Origin: JAEUMD01 sp050246945
GTDB taxonomy: Bacteria; Pseudomonadota; Alphaproteobacteria; Rhizobiales; Hyphomicrobiaceae
NCBI GenBank assembly: GCA_050246945.1
Contig: JBFWVC010000010.1
Span: 145,253 to 209,252, forward strand
Direction: 5' to 3'
DNA length: 64,000 bases
The position numbers were made by a program, and so were the translations under genes. How positions within the stretch are numbered: the stretch's first letter is position 1; each line of letters begins with the position of its first letter. Below, piece by piece: positions 26,650-35,941 of the stretch. The notes beneath the pieces were generated by a model. The model did no database searches. It worked only from the letters and a program-made list of their open reading frames with translations, and had not been told where the DNA came from.

Positions 26650-26872
26650 TCCACGACGGAGGAGGGCTCGACGATATCCTTCTCCAGACAGTTGATGCCG
26701 CTCCGGCCCGGTTGGCGCGCGCACCTTCCTGCGGCCTTGGGCTTGCTTGAATTTCTGGGCTCATCCGACTAAACGTGCGCTGCCCGCAAGGCACTGCGGA
26801 CCAGGCTGGAATAGTGCGGCCGGTCAAGCGGTCTTCCCAGAAGTTCCAGGACCGAGGAGCAGCCTCATATCC

Positions 26873-27193
26873 ATGGCCAAGATCACATTCATTCAGCCCG
26901 ACGGAACGAGTCAGGTCGTTGAGGCGCAAACCGGCGCGACCGTCATGGAAGCCGCCAAGCTCAACGAGGTTCCTGGAATCGAGGCGGAGTGCGGCGGAGC
27001 GTGTGCCTGCGCCACGTGCCATGTCTATGTGGATCCCGCCTGGAAGGAGAAGGTAGGCAGCCCCTCCGAAATGGAGGAGGATATGCTCGACTTCGCCTTC
27101 GACGTACGTGAGGAAAGCCGCCTGTCCTGCCAGATCAAGGTGACGGACAACTTGGACGGCCTCGTGTTGCGCGTGCCTGCAAAGCAGTATTGA
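26873..27193 (+). CDS. [2Fe-2S] ferredoxin, adrenodoxin type
   Basis: 106 aa. The cluster ligands follow the C-x5-C-x2-C pattern in the ECGGACACATCH stretch, with the fourth Cys in RLSCQIK. ATG at 26873 follows a GAGGAG site and gives the usual family length. It carries electrons in the cytoplasm, for instance in Fe-S assembly or oxygenase systems. The next gene encodes a ferredoxin-NADP reductase, so the pair likely forms one NADPH-linked chain. Confidence 0.93.
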   Translation: MAKITFIQPDGTSQVVEAQTGATVMEAAKLNEVPGIEAECGGACACATCHVYVDPAWKEKVGSPSEMEEDMLDFAFDVREESRLSCQIKVTDNLDGLVLRVPAKQY

Positions 27194-27319
27194 TGGAATG
27201 TTGCTCGCGCTCGAATGCCGCAATGGCGATTGACCGCGTGAGATGTCTTGATACCGGGACGCCGCCATGATGCGGAGCGTTCACCGGTGTCCGTTGAGCG
27301 AGCGAAGGGAGCGACGCCA

Positions 27320-28366
27320 ATGCTGGAGAAGAATCCCGAGAATGGCGGCGGCAGCATCGAGACCGATGTCGTCATCATTGGCGCGGGGCCCGTCGGTCTT
27401 TTCGCTGTTTTCGAGCTCGGACTGCTCGACGTCAAGGCACACGTGATCGACATTCTCGACAAGATTGGCGGCCAGTGCGCGGAGCTTTATCCCGAGAAGC
27501 CGATCTACGACATTCCCGGTATTCCGATCGTCACCGGTCAGCAGCTGACCGACCAATTGATGGAGCAGATAAAGCCGTTTGAGCCGGCGTTCCACCTTGG
27601 CGAGCGCGTCGACGAATTGAGCCGTGAGGGCGACCGCTTCCGGCTCGTCACCGACCAGGGCACCCGGTTCCTGACCAAAGTGGTTGTCGTTGCAGCTGGC
27701 GGAGGTTCTTTCACACCCAAGCGCCCACCGCTTGAAGGCATCGAGGCGTACGAAGCCAGGTCTGTCTTCTACTCGGTCCGCAAGATGGCCGAGTTCATGG
27801 ACAAGGACGTGCTGATTGTCGGTGGTGGCGACAGTGCGCTCGATTGGACACTCAACCTTCAGCCGGTCGCCAGGTCAGTGACGCTGCTCCACCGTCGCGA
27901 TGATTTCCGCGGCGCCCCGCACTCGGTCGAGAAGATGCGCCAGCTCGTTGCCGAGGGAAAGATGCGCCTCATGATAGGTCAGGTCTCCGCGCTCCATGGC
28001 GACGACGGCTGGCTCGAGGCGGTGACGGTAAAAACCAAGGCAGGCGAGGAACGCATCGCCGCGACGGCGATGCTGCCATTCTTCGGCCTGACCATGAAGC
28101 TCGGTCCGATCGCCAACTGGGGCCTCAATCTGGAAGAAAACCTCATCCCCGTGGACACCGAGAAGTTTGAGACCAGCGAGCCCGGCATCTTCGCCATCGG
28201 CGACATCAATACGTATCCCGGCAAACTCAAGCTGATCTTGTCCGGCTTTCATGAGGCGGCGTTGATGGCGCAGAAGGCGCACCAATACGTCTATCCCGGC
28301 AAGAAGGTACTTTTCCAGTACACGACATCGTCGTCGAACCTGCAGAAGAAGCTGGGTGTGCGCTGA
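27320..28366 (+). CDS. Ferredoxin-NADP reductase, thioredoxin-reductase-like type
   Basis: 348 aa flavoprotein. FAD-binding GAGPVGLFA near residues 21-29, NADPH-binding GGGDSALDW at about 172-180 and the second FAD motif FAIGDINTYPG near the C-terminus. There is no CxxC redox pair as in thioredoxin reductase, and the C-terminal tail after GDI matches the plant-unlike FNR2 group of bacteria. ATG at 27320 has a GAAGGGAG site. It lies 126 bases after the ferredoxin gene, its expected partner. Confidence 0.9.
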   Translation: MLEKNPENGGGSIETDVVIIGAGPVGLFAVFELGLLDVKAHVIDILDKIGGQCAELYPEKPIYDIPGIPIVTGQQLTDQLMEQIKPFEPAFHLGERVDELSREGDRFRLVTDQGTRFLTKVVVVAAGGGSFTPKRPPLEGIEAYEARSVFYSVRKMAEFMDKDVLIVGGGDSALDWTLNLQPVARSVTLLHRRDDFRGAPHSVEKMRQLVAEGKMRLMIGQVSALHGDDGWLEAVTVKTKAGEERIAATAMLPFFGLTMKLGPIANWGLNLEENLIPVDTEKFETSEPGIFAIGDINTYPGKLKLILSGFHEAALMAQKAHQYVYPGKKVLFQYTTSSSNLQKKLGVR

Positions 28367-28433
28367 GCCGGTTGGCCGCCGCCCTGGCGAGTTGCCAGCA
28401 CCTACTACGGTGTTGAGCGTCCTGGCTTGGCGT

Positions 28434-29717
28434 CTATGAATGGCTGGTGTCCGCGTTGCTGCCCGCGAAATAACGCATCCAGCGGCCTGCGGCTATCGCG
28501 GCCCTCTTGAGTTGCCCTCGCGCGTGAACGAGATAGAAATTGGTAAAGGCGCGCCCGCGCAGCGTCATCCCGTGCGCCCAGTCGAGCACCTCCACGCTGC
28601 CATCCGCCCAGTCGAGCTTGTAGGCGTCTCCCGGTGCCATAAGATCGAAAACGCCGAGGCCGTCGGTGATGGCGTTGCGCACGCTGCGCTCCATCAGGAT
28701 ATGGCCCACACCTGCTCGTTCGAACTTCAATGCATAGACGATGATGTGCACGGCTCGTCGGCCCTTGCAGTCGAAGGCTACTTCGAGAGCCACCACATCG
28801 CCGCAGCTTGCCAAATGCGTCACCAGCGCGCCGACAGGGCGCTTGGCATCCGCTGTAACCGACGCGAAAAACTCGCGCGTCGCAGGATTCGCCAGGGCAG
28901 GCGAGACGAGGCCGCGATGCTTCAGCCATGCCCGCTTCAATGAGACTGCCAGCGCCGCCAGTTCCGAGGCGCGTTCCCCGCTCTTGTGCGTGTGCACGTA
29001 AGCAGGGCCGCGGTCTTCGAAGCGGCGGACGAGCCTGCGTCTGTTCTTGCGGGCTTTGGTGGAATAGCGTTGCTCATAGGTTTCGTAGTCCGGCGCGGAC
29101 GAAAGATCGAGGTAAGGCGCGATCTGCCGGTCCGTGACACGTGCGTCCGAATGAGTGAGCAACGACGCGAGGTTTGAATCCGCCCGCACCTTGCGGAAGA
29201 TGAGAGCGTCTGCGCCGGAGTTTTCGACAATGAACGACCACGCCCGCTCAAGCAAATCGCGGCCGCCACGCCTTTGATCCAGAAGAACGTCGCCGTATTG
29301 GCTCACTGGATCGCCGGCAAAGCTCAGCGTCGTGAGACCGCCGCGCCGGTACAGGGCGAACGGGCAGACGAGAGCAAGATGGCCGCCGCTCCGACCTGTC
29401 ACGATGTGGAGTTCGCATGCGCCGCGCGTTTCGCCCGCTGGCGGGAGAAAATGATCGGACCAGTGCCAGATCCAGTTGAACGACTGGAATACGTGGATAT
29501 CGCGACCGCACTCGGCAAACAGCGTGTTCCACTCCGCCTCCAGCGCTTCCAGCCCCGCCTTGGTCGTTATGACAGTAAGCTCGATGTCGGCGAGGGTGGC
29601 AGGCGGCTGGGCCGCGCCCACGGCAACCACGCTGTCGGCCCGTCGGCGCGCAACATTGCCCATTGGAGTGGCAGCAGCCTTGGGATTACCTTCCTGGGCA
29701 CGTGCTGAGGCCAACAT
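28434..29717 (-). CDS. GNAT acyltransferase, CelD/BcsL-like
   Basis: 427 aa. The GNAT_acetyltransf_6-type core is seen in LEALEAEWNTLFAECGRDIHVFQ and in the C-terminal VEVLDWAHG region after FDLMAPGDAYKLDWADG. These proteins are often linked to exopolysaccharide or cellulose biosynthesis. No polysaccharide genes are nearby, so the substrate is unknown. No start codon has a clear ribosome site; the longest frame is used. Confidence 0.75.
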   Translation of the reverse strand: MLASARAQEGNPKAAATPMGNVARRRADSVVAVGAAQPPATLADIELTVITTKAGLEALEAEWNTLFAECGRDIHVFQSFNWIWHWSDHFLPPAGETRGACELHIVTGRSGGHLALVCPFALYRRGGLTTLSFAGDPVSQYGDVLLDQRRGGRDLLERAWSFIVENSGADALIFRKVRADSNLASLLTHSDARVTDRQIAPYLDLSSAPDYETYEQRYSTKARKNRRRLVRRFEDRGPAYVHTHKSGERASELAALAVSLKRAWLKHRGLVSPALANPATREFFASVTADAKRPVGALVTHLASCGDVVALEVAFDCKGRRAVHIIVYALKFERAGVGHILMERSVRNAITDGLGVFDLMAPGDAYKLDWADGSVEVLDWAHGMTLRGRAFTNFYLVHARGQLKRAAIAAGRWMRYFAGSNADTSHS

Positions 29718-29827
29718 GGATTGTGGCTCCGGGGTCGACGAGATGTGGCGGGCTGGACGCGCAATGAGCGTGCCATCGGTCGCGCGCCGATCGCCGACCC
29801 GCCAGATCTATATGTGCAGCGAATCGT

Positions 29828-30190
29828 TCAGATTTCGGAAATTTCTGCCAGTGCAAGTGTGAACAGCAAGGCGGTCGCCAGCCATAACGCAATGCGGCCC
29901 CGGACCGTCTGCGCTCCGGCGTTCATGATCAGCAGCGCCACGATCGTGCCAGCGGCAATCAGATTAATGGCAATGAGGCCATGCAGACCGAGACCTCTGG
30001 AGCCGGGTAGGCGGATCTCAATGAATATTGCTGCCGCAAGTCCGAGTAGCAGCCCACCCACCAGGCGCGGCCAGAACCCAGTTGGCGGACAGGGCAGGCC
30101 GCAGAGCTTCAAACTGCTGAGAGGCGCAAGTATCAACGGCGCTCCGAACGCCAGCTTGATCAGCACTTCGAGGTAGAGAATCTGGGACAC
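29828..30190 (-). CDS. Small multi-spanning membrane protein
   Basis: 120 aa, GTG start at 30190. Four hydrophobic segments (LYLEVLIKLAFGAPLIL, RLVGGLLLGLAAAIFIE, GLIAINLIAAGTIVALLIM and ALWLATALLFTLALAE). No family recognised. Reading frame is supported by its membrane-protein composition rather than by neighbours. Confidence 0.5.
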   Translation of the reverse strand: MSQILYLEVLIKLAFGAPLILAPLSSLKLCGLPCPPTGFWPRLVGGLLLGLAAAIFIEIRLPGSRGLGLHGLIAINLIAAGTIVALLIMNAGAQTVRGRIALWLATALLFTLALAEISEI

Positions 30191-30637
30191 GGCGGAAATT
30201 ACTCGTCAGGCGCAATCTTGCAGGCAGTCGAGAGCAAAGGTGGCGATGCAAGTGAAATGCCTGTCACAGAAGGACGCCCACCCCGCGTTGTCCGCCGGCA
30301 GAAAAACTCGGCCGCTCCGGCATCCGACGCGACACATACCCTAAAGCAAGTTGCTCGAAAGTGAGCACCGGTCTTGTTGTGACGACATGCAGAAAAACAG
30401 AAACGTGATGTGACGCCAGCAAATCTGAAAAATCGCGAAACGCTATAGGGCCAACCCATTCCTCCCGCTCGGCCCCACCCCGCAGCGCGAGTGCCTGCAC
30501 GAACCTGATCTGCTGAGAGGCAAGCAATCGTGCATCCGTCGAAGTCGCGTCTCGAACAGAGAGCTAGAGCAGACCACAAGGCCAGAGGTGACTCCACCGG
30601 ACAGATCTGCTCCAGTCAGCACGCTCCCCGTGTCGCA
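30191..30637. other. Intergenic region
   Basis: 447 bases upstream of the membrane protein and downstream of the lipoprotein gene. Short frames exist on both strands, but none has convincing composition or a ribosome site. Confidence 0.4.
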
Positions 30638-31225
30638 TCAACGGCCCACCTTCTCGTTCTGCTTCTTCCACCACTCGTCGGTCCCCATTTTGGGTCCATT
30701 ATCGACTTCGTCGCCGCCATCGAACAGGCCCGAGAAGAAGCCGCCCTCGTCCTTGGCGGCAACCTCCTTGACCGGGCGCGGTGTGTAGTCGCCGGCGAGG
30801 TGGCGCGTGAGATCCTCCTTGATCTCTTTCGACTTCGCTGCGGTGCAGTAGTCCTCTTTGGCAGCGATGCCGCGCGAGATACCGTTGAAGGACACGTCGT
30901 AGATCTTCTCGACCTTCGCCATGTCGGCAATTGCCGTGCCCTGCGTCGCCTCCGCAGCGAGGAACTGCTGCTTCAGTTTCACCGGATCGAAGAAGAAGCC
31001 GCACTTCACAGCGCGCGCCGACGTCGAGCCAACTTGGAATGCGCGCTGGGTTGGGTCGTTCTTGACAGCGGGCGCGGCCGCTTCAGTCGCACCGGTCGCA
31101 ACCGGCGGATTGCCGTTGCTCGACAGGGATCCCGTCGAAAGCGAAGGGAGCGCCGGACCACCCGAGCAAGCAGCAAGCAGCAACGCAGCCGCTGCCGACG
31201 ACAAGCTGGCAAATATCGTCTTCAT
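30638..31225 (-). CDS. Outer-membrane or periplasmic lipoprotein
   Basis: 195 aa from the ATG at 31225. The leader KTIFASLSSAAAALLLAACSGG has a clear lipobox LAAC with Cys20. A Ser/Pro/Ala linker follows, then a domain with two Cys (KCGFFFDP and YCTAAK) and an acidic/aromatic C-terminus (TDEWWKKQNEKVG). No family recognised. The region 31226-31476 before the next gene holds no visible gene. Confidence 0.75.
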   Translation of the reverse strand: MKTIFASLSSAAAALLLAACSGGPALPSLSTGSLSSNGNPPVATGATEAAAPAVKNDPTQRAFQVGSTSARAVKCGFFFDPVKLKQQFLAAEATQGTAIADMAKVEKIYDVSFNGISRGIAAKEDYCTAAKSKEIKEDLTRHLAGDYTPRPVKEVAAKDEGGFFSGLFDGGDEVDNGPKMGTDEWWKKQNEKVGR

Positions 31226-31476
31226 GAAATGTCTCGCAGATTCCCTCGTGCCCTGGGAAGGAACATCGCCCGCCGGCCGATCCACGTCAATTGCACACGA
31301 AAGCAGCATGTGGACGGAATGCGGAAATCGGCCGATCTGCAACACAATTTGACCGCTGCCCCCCAACGGTTGCACGGTTGAGGGAGGGGCAGTTTGAAGC
31401 GAGCCGGCGATTCGCACGACCTGCAGCCCGATTTCGGGCACGCGAACCGCCCAGAGCGAATCCCGCGCTCGGAAGA

Positions 31477-32652
31477 TCAGCGCATGAGTGCGCGGATGGC
31501 CCGGTCGAGGCCATCCAGCGTCAGCGGGTACATCCGCCCGCCCATGAGCTTGCCGATAAGTCCGATCGACTGCGTCCAGCTCCAGTGCGCTTCCGCCACC
31601 GGGTTGAGCCAGACGGCATGTGAGTAGATATCTGTAACGCGCTGCAGCCAGACAGCGCCGGCCTCCGTGTTCATATGCTCCACCGCCCCTCCCGGATGCG
31701 TGATTTCGTACGGGCTCATCGAGGCATCGCCGACGAAGATCACCTTGTAGTCGGATGGATAGGTGTGCAGCACGTCGAAGGTTGACGTCTTGTCCGACCA
31801 GCGCCGCTCGTTGTCACGCCACACGCTCTCGTAGAGACAGTTGTGGAAGTAATAGTATTCGAGGTGCTTGAACTCGCTGCGGGCGGCCGAGAACAGCTCT
31901 TCCACGCTGCGGATATGCCAGTCCATTGACCCGCCCACATCGAAGAACATCAGAACCTTGACGGCGTTGCGCCGCTCCGGTCGCATCTTGATATCTATGT
32001 ATCCCTTGTGCGCCGAGGAGCGGATCGTATCGTCGAGATCGAGCTCGTCGAGCGCGCCGGTGCGGGCGAACTGCCGCAGCTTCCTGAGCGCCACCTTGAT
32101 GTTGCGCGTGCCGATTTCGATCTGGTCGTCGAGATCCTTGAACTCGCGCTTGTCCCAGACCTTGATTGCGCGGCGGTTGCGGCTTTCCTTCTGCCCGATA
32201 CGCACGCCGGCCGGATTGTACCCATAGGCGCCATAGGGCGAGGTGCCGCCGGTGCCGATCCACTTGTTGCCGCCGGAGTGGCGGCCCTTCTGCTCCTGCA
32301 GCCGCTTCTGGAGCTCCTCCATGATCTTCTCCCAGCCGCCGAGCGCCTCGATCTGAGCCTTCTCCTCGTCGGTAAGGTGGAGTTGCGAGATCGCGCGCAG
32401 CCACTCCTCGGGGATGACGACGGTTTGCGCATCGCTCATGAGGTCCAGCCCCTTGAAGACATGCCCGAACACCTGATCGAAGCGATCGAGATGCCGCTCG
32501 TCCTTCACCAGCGTGGCGCGCGCGAGATAATAGAAATCTTCCACGCGGCGCGAGGCGAGATCGGCCGAGAGCGCCTCCATGAGTGTCAGATATTCCCGCA
32601 AGGTCACCGGAACCTTGGCCGCCTTCAGCTCATGGAAGAACGTCGTGAACAT
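31477..32652 (-). CDS. VWA domain protein, CoxE-like
   Basis: 391 aa, starting at the ATG at 32652 (FTTFFHELK...). CoxE-like proteins accompany MoxR ATPases in maturation of metalloenzymes. The VWA MIDAS motif at residues 238-242 is DVGGS rather than DxSxS, so the first Ser is Gly; this is a known variant in this family. The expected MoxR ATPase partner is not next to it in the window. The last block has an aromatic, conserved end (AEAHWSWTQSIGLIGKLMGGRMYPLTLDGL). Confidence 0.85.
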   Translation of the reverse strand: MFTTFFHELKAAKVPVTLREYLTLMEALSADLASRRVEDFYYLARATLVKDERHLDRFDQVFGHVFKGLDLMSDAQTVVIPEEWLRAISQLHLTDEEKAQIEALGGWEKIMEELQKRLQEQKGRHSGGNKWIGTGGTSPYGAYGYNPAGVRIGQKESRNRRAIKVWDKREFKDLDDQIEIGTRNIKVALRKLRQFARTGALDELDLDDTIRSSAHKGYIDIKMRPERRNAVKVLMFFDVGGSMDWHIRSVEELFSAARSEFKHLEYYYFHNCLYESVWRDNERRWSDKTSTFDVLHTYPSDYKVIFVGDASMSPYEITHPGGAVEHMNTEAGAVWLQRVTDIYSHAVWLNPVAEAHWSWTQSIGLIGKLMGGRMYPLTLDGLDRAIRALMR

Positions 32653-32756
32653 TACGCCTCGCGCGCAGCTCCCGGCGGGCGAAGAGCTGACGAAGTCGTT
32701 GCAGCGACCCGCCGCCATCAGGCTATATCACCCGCTGGCCGTCTTCCAAACGAAGA

Positions 32757-32778
32757 AGGCCGCTCCCTCGAGCGGCCT
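32757..32778 (-). terminator. Terminator of porin 1
   Basis: 9-bp stem (32757-32765 with 32770-32778), 4-nt loop, then TCTTCGTTT on the - strand. Same AGGCCGCTC arm as the terminators of porins 2 and 3. Confidence 0.75.
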
Positions 32779-32805
32779 CCTTGCAATTAATGACTGCGCA
32801 GCGGA

Positions 32806-34146
32806 TCAGAAGTTGATAAGTGCGCCAGCCTTGACGACGTGCATGGTATCAAGATCAACCGAAAAACGACCTCCAAAGTCCACGAGATCGAGGTCGCCAT
32901 CATAGTTGCGATACATCAGCCACATCGACATTGCGGCCGCGTCGATCTCCTGCACAACTCCAAGACCCCACTGGCGCAATTTGCTCCCTGTGGCAATGCT
33001 GTATGCGCCGACAAGGAAGGCGCCCTGATCGACAGCATCATTCTTCTCACCATACTCGCCAAACAGAACCGTATGACCGAGATCGTTCAACTTGCGGCGC
33101 AGGCCCGCCTTCACGTACCAGGAGTCGTTGTTGTCAGGGAATATGCTCGGCAAATCGAGAGCGAAATCCGCTTTCTCGTGACCGTAGGCACCGTAAACGA
33201 ACAGACCCGTGGGCACGTGATGAACAAAAGCGCCGATCTGGAAATAGCTGACCTTGTCGATGAAATAACCGGCGAGATCGCGGTACTCATTCGTCCGATA
33301 GTACGAAGTCGCAACGGCAATTTTGAAGCCGTTAAACTCGCCAGCATATCGGGCCGCGACGTCCCAGGCGTCGTCCTCACCCCAGTCGGCAGAAACAGAG
33401 AAGCCAGCAAACGTGGGTGAATCGTAGCGTACGTAGTTGCCAGGAACACCTCCGGAACCGCAATCGCCTGCAACGCCTAGCGAGCCCTCCTGAAGTGAAC
33501 CAGAGGTTCGGCAGTGAGCAATATCGCCCCAATTCAATGGAACCGACCCCGGGCTGACACTGCCACGCGACTTCAGGAAGAAGCCCTGGTTGTCGAACAG
33601 CACCCAGTTGGCGGGAACCAGCGAGCCCGACCCGTCGACGAGGATTGCTGTGTTATCCGATGCCGGCGACAGCTGACCGACACTGAGCTTGCCGAGGCGA
33701 TCCGAGTTGATGAACCAGTAGGATTGCAACACGCTGATGCCAGCGTTGGTATCGTCGTTGTTCTGGTTATACAGCAGCGGGTCGGCCGTGTCGGTTTCGA
33801 CCTGGATCACGTAACCGGCCTGATACCCGGGGGCGATGGTTGCCTGGCCCGTCAGCTTGAAGTGGCTCGCAAGCGTTGTGCCGATGCCGCCGACATAGAC
33901 GTTCGATTCTGAGCCGTCGTCCCACCACATGACCTGCTCGGCGACCCAGCCGGAGATCGCCAGGGATACCTTGCGGTTGCCCTTGCGCACGGTGGTGGCT
34001 TCAAGTTCCGCGATGCGCTCTTCGAGGTCCGCGCAGCAGTTGCCCCCAAGATCGGCCGCCTGCGCATTGCTGGCAAAGCCGATGCCGGCTGCGAGCGCAC
34101 ACATCGATACCAGCCCGATGCTCGCCCTTTTTAAGTTCCCGCTCAT
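32806..34146 (-). CDS. Porin paralogue 1
   Basis: 446 aa outer-membrane porin of the Rhizobiales-type family (Porin_2-like). Signal peptide ends AQA; the mature N-terminus is DLGGNCCADLEERIAELEAT, the block shared by all four paralogues, and a short coiled region precedes the barrel. It forms a passive channel for small solutes. This copy is the most divergent of the four: it lacks the LTTLDQ insert and differs in the extracellular loops. C-terminus ends in GALINF, a typical barrel terminus. Own terminator downstream. Confidence 0.9.
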   Translation of the reverse strand: MSGNLKRASIGLVSMCALAAGIGFASNAQAADLGGNCCADLEERIAELEATTVRKGNRKVSLAISGWVAEQVMWWDDGSESNVYVGGIGTTLASHFKLTGQATIAPGYQAGYVIQVETDTADPLLYNQNNDDTNAGISVLQSYWFINSDRLGKLSVGQLSPASDNTAILVDGSGSLVPANWVLFDNQGFFLKSRGSVSPGSVPLNWGDIAHCRTSGSLQEGSLGVAGDCGSGGVPGNYVRYDSPTFAGFSVSADWGEDDAWDVAARYAGEFNGFKIAVATSYYRTNEYRDLAGYFIDKVSYFQIGAFVHHVPTGLFVYGAYGHEKADFALDLPSIFPDNNDSWYVKAGLRRKLNDLGHTVLFGEYGEKNDAVDQGAFLVGAYSIATGSKLRQWGLGVVQEIDAAAMSMWLMYRNYDGDLDLVDFGGRFSVDLDTMHVVKAGALINF

Positions 34147-34324
34147 TCTATTCAGTCCCTGTGTATCGGATTTGATTTTGACGTGCAGATTGGGAAGACG
34201 AGCTGACGATTGATGATTCGCTAACGTTCAGCAAATCTTCCGCACACATTGAATATTGCCTATTGGGGATGCGTTGCTGAATTGTCTCAGTACGGATGGT
34301 TATCCAGACTCAAGTCGGAACGAA

Positions 34325-34350
34325 AGAGGCCGCTCTTTCGAGCGGCCTCT
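34325..34350 (-). terminator. Terminator of porin 2
   Basis: Perfect 11-bp stem (34325-34335 with 34340-34350), loop TTTC. On the - strand it is followed by TTCGTTCCG. Confidence 0.78.
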
Positions 34351-34381
34351 CCGTTCTTCAGGCGGTTGTAAGAATTGCGGA

Positions 34382-35701
34382 TCAGAAGTTGATCAAAGCA
34401 CCGAACTTGACGATGTGCATATCGTCGAAGTCGTGGCTGAGAGCCGGAGGAACTCCGGTCCCTGAGCAGGCAACGGAACAGTCGACTTCGCCCTGAAAGT
34501 TGCGATAGCTGAGCCACATGGACATCGCAGCAGCATCAATCTCCTGTACAACGCCGAGACCCCATTGACGCAGCTCCGTGCCCGACACCACGGATTGGTT
34601 AAATGTACCATAATCCGTCATATCGTTTCGGTTGCCGTACTCGCCATACAGAACCGTGTGGCCAAGCGCGTTCCACTTGCGGCGGAGACCGGCTTTAAAA
34701 TACCAAGTCTCACCTAGATTCTGTCCGGCGAACCCAAACGGAGCATCGAGATCTGCGCCATAAGCGCCGTAGGCAAACAGGCCGGTCGGCACGTGCTGAA
34801 CGTAGGCACCGATCTCCCAGTACTGGCCGGTGTCGCCGCCCAGAACATTGCTCACATCGTTCTGGCTCCAGTACGCCGCCGCAACGGCAACCTTAATGCC
34901 ATTGAACTCACCAGCATAACGAGCTGCGACATCCCACATGTCGTCCTCACCCCATGAGGCGCTGACCGAGAACCCGCCAAATGTGGGCGAATCATAGCGG
35001 ACAACGTTCTGTGGACCAGCAAAGCCGCCGCAATCGCCTGCTGCGCCGAGACCACCGGTTCCCCAAGACTGACAGTGCGCTAGATCGCCCCAGTTCAGAG
35101 AAGGCTGTGCCACACCGTTGATGCGCAGGAAGAAGTTCTGGTTGTCGAACAGCACCCAGTTGGCGGGAACGAGCGAGCCCGAACCATCGACCAAGATCGC
35201 CGTGTTATCGGAAGCGGGCGAAAGCTTACCGACCGAGACTTTGCCGAGGCGATCGGAATTGATGAACCAGTAGGACTGGTGCGCATTGATTCCCGGTCCG
35301 CCATCGTCGTGACTTTGATCGAGGGTCGTCAACGGGTCGGCTGTTCCAACCTCGACGTGGATCACGTAACCGGCTTGCCAGCCCGGCGCAATGGTGGCTT
35401 GCCCAGTCAGCTTGAAGTGAGTGGCAAGCGTCGTTCCAAGGCCGGTAACGTAAACGTTCGACTCCGTGCCATCGTCCCACCACATGACCTGCTCGGCAAC
35501 CCAGCCGGAGATCGTCAAAGAAACTTTGCGATTGCCCTTGCGCGCAGTGGTAGCTTCGAGTTCTGCGATGCGCTCCTCGAGGTCCGCGCAGCAGTTGCCG
35601 CCGAGATCGGCCGCCTGCGCATTTCCGACCAGCACGAAGCTGGCAGCAAGGGCTGCGGCAGATACGAGTCCGTTTCGCGCCAAAGTGAAATTCGCGCTCA
35701 T
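34382..35701 (-). CDS. Porin paralogue 2
   Basis: 439 aa. The ATG at 35701 with ribosome site AGGGAA gives a signal peptide (SANFTLARNGLVSAAALAASF, ending AQA). The mature start (NCCADLEERIAELEAT) and the ISGWVAEQVMWWDDG strand match copies 1, 3 and 4. The loops near residues 300-400 are unlike the others, for example a TDYGTFNQSVVSG loop. The frame runs upstream to 35881 but that part is not coding. Own terminator. Confidence 0.92.
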   Translation of the reverse strand: MSANFTLARNGLVSAAALAASFVLVGNAQAADLGGNCCADLEERIAELEATTARKGNRKVSLTISGWVAEQVMWWDDGTESNVYVTGLGTTLATHFKLTGQATIAPGWQAGYVIHVEVGTADPLTTLDQSHDDGGPGINAHQSYWFINSDRLGKVSVGKLSPASDNTAILVDGSGSLVPANWVLFDNQNFFLRINGVAQPSLNWGDLAHCQSWGTGGLGAAGDCGGFAGPQNVVRYDSPTFGGFSVSASWGEDDMWDVAARYAGEFNGIKVAVAAAYWSQNDVSNVLGGDTGQYWEIGAYVQHVPTGLFAYGAYGADLDAPFGFAGQNLGETWYFKAGLRRKWNALGHTVLYGEYGNRNDMTDYGTFNQSVVSGTELRQWGLGVVQEIDAAAMSMWLSYRNFQGEVDCSVACSGTGVPPALSHDFDDMHIVKFGALINF

Positions 35702-35884
35702 TTCAATGTTCCCTGCATGAGTGATTAAAGGTCTTTTTGAAGTGCAGTTTGGAAAGGCTGGGTAAGTCTTCTTTGATTCTCTAAACTTTAACAAATGCAG
35801 GTTCCAAAACTCAGCATGGGTATTGTTGACGAGTGTCCAATCAGCATCACAAATGCTTTGGGTCAGGATTTCCCCCAACACGAA

Positions 35885-35910
35885 AGAGGCCGCTCTCGCG
35901 AGCGGCCTCT
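35885..35910 (-). terminator. Terminator of porin 3
   Basis: 11-bp stem (35885-35895 with 35900-35910), loop TCGC; almost identical to the porin 2 terminator. Confidence 0.78.
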
Positions 35911-35941
35911 CAGGTTTTGTTCTTCAGCTTGAAGTCGGCGA

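Noticed and set aside
30199..30597. 132-residue open frame
   Set aside because: Cys/Arg/Ser-rich, overlaps other frames, no start signal; probably non-coding.
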